A stretch of 18,384 bases of DNA from Betaproteobacteria bacterium. Its GTDB lineage: Bacteria > Pseudomonadota > Gammaproteobacteria > Burkholderiales > Gallionellaceae. The stretch lies in contig JAGWMH010000008.1 in the NCBI GenBank assembly GCA_028871775.1, positions 1-18,384 of the forward strand, given 5' to 3'. A program made the translations under genes and the position numbers. Of the stretch, positions 13,976-18,384 are shown piece by piece. A model generated the notes under the pieces. The model was not told the DNA's origin, ran no database searches, and was given only the letters and a program-made list of their open reading frames with translations. Every line of letters begins with the position of its first letter. Positions within the stretch are counted from its first letter, which is position 1.

Positions 13976-14957
13976 GCGACGCGCCCCTGATCTGCGCTAG
14001 CAATTGCGCCATATCGTCCGGCAACGGCGCCTGCCATTCCAGCCATTCGCCCGTCACCGGATGTTCCAGCCCGAGTTGCGCCGCATGCAGCGCCTGACGC
14101 GGGAAGGCCGCGAGGATGGCGCGCAGTTGCGGCGCGCATTTCTGCGCGCCCTTGATGTAGATGCTGTCGCCAACCAGGGGATGGCGGATGGAAGCGAGAT
14201 GCACGCGGATCTGGTGGGTGCGCCCGGTTTCCAGTTTGCAGCGCAGCAGGGTGCAGTTGGGGAAGCGCTCCGCCACACTGTAATGCGTGGTTGCGGGTTT
14301 GCCGTCGTCCACGATCGCCATCTTGGTGCGCTGCGTGGGATGGCGACCCATGGCCGCATCCACCGTGCCGGCGCGTTCCACTTCGCCATAGGCCAGCGCG
14401 AGGTATTCGCGTTTCACGGTGCGTGCCTGCAACTGGCGCACCAGCGCGGTTTGCGCGGTGAGCGTCTTCGCCACCACCAGCAGGCCGCTGGTGTCCTTGT
14501 CCAGCCGGTGCACGATGCCGGCGCGCGGGATTTGGCCGAGTTGCGGCGCATGGTGCAGCAGCGCGTTGAGCAACGTGCCCTCCCAGTTGCCGCTGCCCGG
14601 ATGCACCACCAGCCCGGCCGGTTTGTTGATGACAAGGATGCTGTCGTCTTCGAACACGATGTCCAGCGCAATGTCTTCGGCCTGGTGCGGCTGCTCTGCA
14701 GGGTGCGGCTGCGGCGTGACTTCTATCGATTCGCCGCCCCATATTTTCTGCTTGATGGTGGCGGCTGCGCCATCTGCCTTGACCAGGCCCTGCGCGACCC
14801 AGTCTTGCAGGCGGCTGCGCGAATACTCCGGCAGCAGCTTGGCCAATACCTGATCGAGGCGCATTCCCGCATATTCAATCGGCACCTTGAACGCAAGCGG
14901 GGAAAGGGACGCCGGGTTTGCGGTATAATTACGCACCGTCTTTTTGGATTCAGTCAT
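13962..14957 (-). CDS. rluD: 23S rRNA pseudouridine synthase RluD
   Basis: This 331-aa enzyme converts uridines of 23S rRNA helix 69 to pseudouridine, a modification important for ribosome assembly and termination. An S4-like RNA-binding domain occupies about residues 25-80 (MRLDQVLAKLLPEYSRSRLQ). The catalytic motif HRLDKDTSG (150-158) carries Asp153, followed by the RHPTQRTKM and LETGRTHQIRVH blocks. I chose the ATG at 14957 over an in-frame start 34 codons upstream because that extension lies within bamD and is not family-like. The chosen start still has no good ribosome binding site: an AGGAGG lies about 22 nt upstream, too far, and no usable ATG, GTG or TTG sits at proper distance from it. 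The start codon shares two bases with the bamD start. Confidence 0.94.
   Translation of the reverse strand: MTESKKTVRNYTANPASLSPLAFKVPIEYAGMRLDQVLAKLLPEYSRSRLQDWVAQGLVKADGAAATIKQKIWGGESIEVTPQPHPAEQPHQAEDIALDIVFEDDSILVINKPAGLVVHPGSGNWEGTLLNALLHHAPQLGQIPRAGIVHRLDKDTSGLLVVAKTLTAQTALVRQLQARTVKREYLALAYGEVERAGTVDAAMGRHPTQRTKMAIVDDGKPATTHYSVAERFPNCTLLRCKLETGRTHQIRVHLASIRHPLVGDSIYIKGAQKCAPQLRAILAAFPRQALHAAQLGLEHPVTGEWLEWQAPLPDDMAQLLAQIRGASHEPA
14924..14929 (+). promoter_or_regulatory. -10 element (TATAAT) for bamD inside the rluD 5' coding region
   Basis: A perfect TATAAT at 14924-14929 is 27 nt before the bamD ATG, giving an expected leader of about 20 nt. No convincing -35 is seen at 16-18 bp, although TG occurs upstream (TGCGGTATAAT), not exactly in the extended -10 register. 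Because the divergent rluD coding sequence begins at 14957, this promoter lies within rluD codons. Confidence 0.5.
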
Positions 14958-15756
14958 GCGCCATAGTTTAGCTTTAATCCTCCTGCTTACGCTAACCGCG
15001 TGCGGTCTTTTCTCGCCACTACCAGACGAAAACACCGCTTCGAGCTCCGCGACGGCCAAGGAAATCTATGCCGAAGCCATGGAGCAGATGAATGACGGTA
15101 AATATGAAAAGGCCGTGAAAGTTTTTGAAAAGCTGCAATCGCGCTATCCATACGGCCGTTACGCGCAGCAGGCGCAGCTTGAAATCGCCTATGCCTATTA
15201 CAAACAGAAAGAACCGGAATCGGCTATCGCGGCGGCAGACCGTTTTATCAAGCAATACCCCAACAACCCGCACGTGGATTATGCCTATTACCTGAAAGGG
15301 CTGATCAATTTCAATGAGGATCTCGGCCTGTTTGGTGGAGTGGTGCAGCAAGACCTTTCCGAGCGCGACCCCAATGCGGCGCGCGATGCCTTCAAGGCAT
15401 TCAAGGAACTGGTGACACGCTTCCCGAACAGCCAATATGCGCCCGACTCCAGGCTGCGCATGCAATATCTGGTTAACGCGCTGGCGCGTTACGAAATCCA
15501 TGTCGCCAATTATTATTTGCGCCGTGGCGCATATGTGGCTGCCGTCAACCGCGCCAAGGATGTGCTCGCCGATTACCCGCAAGCCCCGGCCACGCGTGAT
15601 GCGTTGCAAATCATGGCACAGGCTTACGATGCCATGGGGATGAAGGATTTGCGCGATGACGCGCAGCGTGTGCTCGACGTGAATACCGCGAAAGATGGCG
15701 CCACTGCCAAGCCCTCGGTGCAGAGCGTGAAACCGTGGTGGCAATTCTGGAAATGA
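14956..15756 (+). CDS. bamD: Outer membrane assembly lipoprotein BamD
   Basis: This 266-aa lipoprotein of the BAM complex folds beta-barrel proteins into the outer membrane, where BamD contacts BamA and substrates on the periplasmic side. The N-terminus MRHSLALILLLTLTAC is a lipoprotein signal peptide with a lipobox ending in Cys16. The mature part is a chain of tetratricopeptide repeats beginning with AKEIYAEAMEQMNDGKYEKA, and the typical VDYAYYLKGLINF and YVAAVNRAKDVLADYP segments are visible. The length is normal. A TTG four codons upstream is in frame, but the ATG at 14956 gives the better signal peptide. It is divergent from rluD, as in many gamma- and beta-proteobacteria, and its stop overlaps the next gene as ATGA. 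It is expected to be essential. Confidence 0.96.
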   Translation: MRHSLALILLLTLTACGLFSPLPDENTASSSATAKEIYAEAMEQMNDGKYEKAVKVFEKLQSRYPYGRYAQQAQLEIAYAYYKQKEPESAIAAADRFIKQYPNNPHVDYAYYLKGLINFNEDLGLFGGVVQQDLSERDPNAARDAFKAFKELVTRFPNSQYAPDSRLRMQYLVNALARYEIHVANYYLRRGAYVAAVNRAKDVLADYPQAPATRDALQIMAQAYDAMGMKDLRDDAQRVLDVNTAKDGATAKPSVQSVKPWWQFWK

Positions 15757-16301
15757 AATATTGCAGCGAATGCGGCGCGCCGGTCGAATTGCGCCTGCCA
15801 CCCGACGACAACCGTCCGCGCCATGTCTGCACCGCCTGCTCCACCATCCACTACCAGAATCCAAAACTGGTGGTGGGTGCCATTCCGGAATGGGAAGATG
15901 GCCGCATCCTGCTGTGCCGCCGCTCCATCGAGCCGCGCCACGGGCTGTGGACGCTGCCCGCGGGCTTCATGGAAAACGGCGAGACCACCACTGAGGCCGC
16001 CATGCGCGAAACGCTGGAAGAAGCCAACGCGCGCATAGCAATCGGTGAGCTGTATTCGATGTACAACCTGCCCTACATCAATCAGGTGCAGCTGTTGTTT
16101 CGTGCCAGGCTGCTCGATCTGGATTTTTCGCCCGGTATGGAAAGCCTGGAAGTCGGGTTATTCGAAGAGCAGGATATTCCCTGGGATGAACTCGCCTTTC
16201 GCCCGGTGCGTTTCACCCTGCAACACTACTTCGCCGATCGCAAGACCGGCAATTTCCAATTCCGCATCGGCGATCTGGAATCGCCCATGCGTCCGGCATA
16301 G
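15753..16301 (+). CDS. Zinc-ribbon Nudix hydrolase
   Basis: This 182-aa Nudix pyrophosphohydrolase is predicted to cleave a nucleoside-diphosphate-linked substrate, possibly an NADH/ADP-ribose-like compound, in the cytosol. A four-cysteine zinc ribbon (Cys4, Cys7, Cys26, Cys29) opens the protein. The Nudix box is at 71-93: Gly71, Glu77, Arg85-Glu86 and Glu89-Glu90 are present, while the usual Gly after the last Glu pair is Asn92. The start is the ATG at 15753, which overlaps the bamD TGA (ATGA). It puts the zinc ribbon at the very N-terminus (MKYCSECG), and the coupling implies a bamD-nudix operon. Substrate specificity cannot be assigned. The zinc ribbon resembles that of NudC, but the protein is too short and lacks the NudC N-terminal domain. 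Confidence 0.9.
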   Translation: MKYCSECGAPVELRLPPDDNRPRHVCTACSTIHYQNPKLVVGAIPEWEDGRILLCRRSIEPRHGLWTLPAGFMENGETTTEAAMRETLEEANARIAIGELYSMYNLPYINQVQLLFRARLLDLDFSPGMESLEVGLFEEQDIPWDELAFRPVRFTLQHYFADRKTGNFQFRIGDLESPMRPA

Positions 16302-16342
16302 GCAGCAAAACAGGAATCTTTATGCGGAGCAGGGTTTCCGCC

Positions 16343-16348
16343 TATAAT
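16343..16348 (+). promoter_or_regulatory. -10 element (TATAAT) for mlaA
   Basis: A perfect TATAAT lies 19-31 nt before the three candidate mlaA start codons. TTTATG at 16319-16324 is the only possible -35 (18-bp spacing, three of six matches). If real, transcription starts near 16355, which excludes the more upstream in-frame ATG at 16322 as the main start of mlaA. Confidence 0.45.
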
Positions 16349-16366
16349 CACAAAAAAACGAATTCA

Positions 16367-17257
16367 ATGCCGATGTTTATGTCCGTAACCCGCATCCCCT
16401 TGTTGCTTGCCAGCCTCGTGCTGGGCGGCTGCGCCTCGACCCACCACAATCCGCAAGATCCATTCGAGCCGTTCAATCGCGGCGTATACCAATTCAACGA
16501 GACGGTTGACAAGGCTATAATCAAGCCGGCGGCAAAGGGCTACAACGCGGTCATGCCGGTGCCTGGCAAGATGATGGTGTCCAACTTTTTCTCCAACCTG
16601 AACGACGTCATCGTTACCATCAACGACCTGCTGCAACTCAAGATCGTGAATGCTGTTGCGGATGGCGGGCGCATTCTCGTGAATTCCACGATAGGCATCT
16701 ACGGTCTGGTTGACGTGGCTTCCCAGGTGGGTCTGGAGAAACACAACGAAGACTTCGGCCAGACCCTGGGTTACTGGGGCATCGGCAGCGGCCCCTACCT
16801 TGTGATCCCCTTTTTCGGCCCCAGCTCTATCCGCGACGGCTTGGGGTTGTATGCGGATATCCGCACCGGTGTACTGAGAAGAGTCAGCCCTGTGGATACC
16901 CGCAACCAGTTGTATACGACAAATTTGCTGAGCAGACGCGCCGACCTGCTGGAAAAGGAAAAAGTGCTCGAAGAGGCCATGATCGACCGCTACTCCTTTG
17001 TCCGCGACGGTTACCTGCAGCGCCGCCGCAGCTTGATATATGACGGCAACCCGCCGCGCGAAAAATTCGAGGATGACGAAAATGACAGCGCGCCGGATAA
17101 AACTTCAGCCAACGACCATGAGGAAGGCATGCAGCCTGCGGCAGCCGAAGCAGCAGCTGTTGTCGCGCCCGATGCTGCGGTCAGCGCCGAGCCATCTGCT
17201 CCGCGACAACCCGGCGTGTACCGCCTCTGGGTGACCGAGCGCGAGGGGAGACGCTGA
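16367..17257 (+). CDS. mlaA: Outer membrane lipoprotein MlaA (VacJ)
   Basis: This protein of about 296 aa removes phospholipids from the outer leaflet of the outer membrane and passes them to MlaC, keeping lipid asymmetry. A lipoprotein signal peptide with lipobox LGGC (lipidated Cys22 counted from 16367) precedes the signature DPFEPFNRGVYQFNETVD, and later blocks GYWGIGSGPYLVIPFFGPSS and RDGLGLYADI are typical MlaA. In-frame ATGs occur at 16322, 16367, 16373 and 16379. The first lies upstream of the likely -10, so I use 16367, but 16379 fits the signal peptide equally well. After about residue 230 there is an acidic then Ala/Pro-rich tail (AAAEAAAVVAPDAAVSAEPS), a low-complexity extension beyond the usual domain. 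No mlaBCDEF genes are adjacent. Confidence 0.95.
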   Translation: MPMFMSVTRIPLLLASLVLGGCASTHHNPQDPFEPFNRGVYQFNETVDKAIIKPAAKGYNAVMPVPGKMMVSNFFSNLNDVIVTINDLLQLKIVNAVADGGRILVNSTIGIYGLVDVASQVGLEKHNEDFGQTLGYWGIGSGPYLVIPFFGPSSIRDGLGLYADIRTGVLRRVSPVDTRNQLYTTNLLSRRADLLEKEKVLEEAMIDRYSFVRDGYLQRRRSLIYDGNPPREKFEDDENDSAPDKTSANDHEEGMQPAAAEAAAVVAPDAAVSAEPSAPRQPGVYRLWVTEREGRR

Positions 17258-17270
17258 ACAAGCCCAAAAC

Positions 17271-17365
17271 CGTCATTGCGAGCGCAGCGAAGCAATCCAG
17301 AAAGCCTCAGAGATCACATAGTTGTGGATCGCCACGTAGCTTCCCGCCACGCTTCGCTCGCGGCT
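17271..17365. repeat. Degenerate dispersed repeat downstream of mlaA
   Basis: Starting 13 nt after the mlaA stop, the sequence CGTCATTGCGAGCGCAGCGA and the following AGCAATCC is a familiar end of a repeat found between genes in many bacteria. About 50 bp later, TGGATCGCC and GCTTCGCTCGCGG resemble a decayed inverted copy of that end. The two ends match only partly, so the element looks old or rearranged. It has no coding potential. Identification is from memory of the motif. Confidence 0.55.
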
Positions 17366-17414
17366 AAAGGCTTATTCTCGCGTTGACATCCTTATTCAGC
17401 GTTTCCTCTGGATA

Positions 17415-17444
17415 AAAAAGGCTTGCAGCGATGCAAGCCTTTTT
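17415..17444. terminator. Strong bidirectional intrinsic terminator between mlaA and htpX
   Basis: AAAAAGGCTTGCA (17415-17427), loop GCGA, and TGCAAGCCTTTTT (17432-17444) form a perfect 13-bp stem with a GNRA-type tetraloop. The stem ends in A/T runs on both sides, so it can terminate transcripts from either strand. It sits between the convergent mlaA and htpX genes, 26 bp from the htpX stop. Confidence 0.92.
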
Positions 17445-17469
17445 CGTTGGTTTGGAAATTGCCCGGTGT

Positions 17470-18351
17470 TTAGCCTCCCGCGCGCAAAGCCTCGATGCGC
17501 TCCTCCAGCGGCGGGTGCGTCATGAACAGGTGCATCATACCCTTGCCGCCGGAGATGCCGAAGGCGGCCATTTTTTCCGGCAGCGTGGATTGCTCATGGT
17601 TTATTTTCAGTTTCTCCAGCGCGGCGATCATCTTGTTGCGTCCGGCCAGGCTGGCGCCGCCCGCATCGGCGCGGAATTCGCGCTGGCGCGAGAACCACAT
17701 CACGATCATGCTGGCCAGCACGCCCAGCACCAGTTGCGCCACCATTTCAGCGACAAACGCGCCGATGCCGCGGCCATTGCGCTCGTCATTCTTGAGCAGC
17801 ACACGATCTACCAGAATGCCAAACAGCTTGGCAAAGAAAATCACAAAGGTATTCACCACGCCCTGGATCAAGGCAAGGGTCACCATGTCGCCGTTGGCAA
17901 CGTGGCTGATCTCGTGGCCCAGCACCGCTTCCGCCTCGTCGCGGCTCATGTTGTGCAGCAGGCCGGTGCTCACCGCCACCAGCGCGGCGTCGCGGTTCCA
18001 GCCGGTGGCGAAGGCGTTCACATCCGGCGCATCATAGATCGCCACTTCCGGCATGCCGATGCCCGCCGCGCCCGCCTGCCTGCGCACGATTTCCACCAGC
18101 CAGCGCTCGGTCGGGTCGACCGGATTTTCGATGACCTGCGCGCCCACCATCCGCTTGGCCGACCATTTCGACATGAGCAGCGAAACAATCGAGCCGGAAA
18201 AACCGATCACCAGCGACAGGATCAGCAGCGCGTTGAAGTTGATGCCGCCGCTCTGGTCGAGCACCCGGTCCACGCCGAGCAGGCGCAGGGTAATGTTGAT
18301 GACGAAAACCACCGCCAGGTTGGTCAGGATGAACAAAAATATCCGCTTCAT
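17470..18351 (-). CDS. htpX: Membrane zinc metalloprotease HtpX
   Basis: This 293-aa M48-family protease of the inner membrane degrades misfolded membrane proteins with its active site facing the cytoplasm. Two N-terminal membrane helices (about 4-24 and 40-60) and two further ones (about 157-181 and 203-220) fit the family topology. The zinc site is HEISH (146-150), and a third ligand, Glu225, lies in [10 protein letters not shown]. The length is typical. The ATG at 18351 is preceded by AGGAGA about 8 nt upstream. In other bacteria htpX is induced by envelope stress through Cpx; no such site can be judged here because only 33 nt of upstream sequence is present. It ends close to a strong terminator shared with mlaA. 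Confidence 0.97.
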   Translation of the reverse strand: MKRIFLFILTNLAVVFVINITLRLLGVDRVLDQSGGINFNALLILSLVIGFSGSIVSLLMSKWSAKRMVGAQVIENPVDPTERWLVEIVRRQAGAAGIGMPEVAIYDAPDVNAFATGWNRDAALVAVSTGLLHNMSRDEAEAVLGHEISHVANGDMVTLALIQGVVNTFVIFFAKLFGILVDRVLLKNDERNGRGIGAFVAEMVAQLVLGVLASMIVMWFSRQREFRADAGGASLAGRNKMIAALEKLKINHEQSTLPEKMAAFGISGGKGMMHLFMTHPPLEERIEALRAGG

Positions 18352-18384
18352 TACTGGTTTCTCCTATGAACGCTATGCAGAAAT

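Noticed and set aside
1..18384. CRISPR arrays, tRNA/rRNA genes, transposases, toxin-antitoxin or phage genes
   Set aside because: Read on both strands, no regular direct-repeat arrays, tRNA-like folds or recognisable mobile or defence proteins were seen.

Overview
The window looks like a chromosomal segment of an autotrophic betaproteobacterium. My best guess is the Nitrosomonadales (Gallionella/Sideroxydans-like iron or sulfur oxidisers); this is inferred from gene content and protein style, with no database search. The evidence is a Calvin-cycle RuBisCO-activase pair (cbbQ, cbbO), a class I fructose-1,6-bisphosphatase, a beta-carbonic anhydrase, the beta-proteobacterial neighbours pyrE/DUF4124 and bamD/rluD/pgeF, and a moderately high G+C content. 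Genes are dense on both strands, no gene-free gap exceeds about 220 bases, and I see no rRNA, tRNA, CRISPR array, transposase or prophage gene.

Layout. 1-2.5 kb (+): the 3' end of an unknown gene, a possible 34-codon ORF, an amidinotransferase/DDAH-like hydrolase and a TrpB2-type PLP enzyme. A 152-bp palindromic MITE-like element abuts and overlaps the trpB2 stop. 2.6-4.1 kb: a SMUG1-type uracil-DNA glycosylase and an exonuclease III AP endonuclease, convergent and overlapping by 13 bp, which together cover consecutive steps of base-excision repair. 4.2-5.5 kb (+): pyrE and an overlapping DUF4124 envelope protein. 5.5-8.5 kb (-): a tight fbp-purE-purC-carbonic anhydrase cluster with gaps of 2, 2 and 25 nt. 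8.7-9.8 kb: a 71-aa hypothetical protein and an orphan ParA-type ATPase. 10.0-13.1 kb (-): cbbQ-cbbO, preceded by a 25-codon ORF with a perfect but hairpin-sequestered Shine-Dalgarno. 13.2-15.0 kb (-): rluD-pgeF, overlapping. 15.0-17.3 kb (+): bamD, a zinc-ribbon Nudix hydrolase and mlaA. 17.3-18.4 kb: a degenerate dispersed repeat, a strong bidirectional terminator and htpX (-).

How the genes fit together. CbbQ and CbbO form a MoxR/VWA motor that removes inhibitory sugar phosphates from RuBisCO, which must be encoded elsewhere. Fbp regenerates Calvin-cycle intermediates and carbonic anhydrase interconverts CO2 and bicarbonate. The ParA ATPase lies downstream of cbbO on the same strand, which recalls the carboxysome-positioning ParA (McdA) found near cbbQO in some autotrophs, although no shell genes are visible. 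BamD, MlaA and HtpX concern the outer and inner membranes, and the rest is nucleotide metabolism, repair and RNA modification.

Most of the window is ordinary housekeeping. The observations most worth a second look are the leader ORF/hairpin before cbbQ, the repeat-derived insertion inside CbbO, the ParA-cbbO-cbbQ association, the symmetrical palindromic element at trpB2, and the fbp-purE-purC-carbonic anhydrase cluster. I do not see a clear, previously undescribed system.
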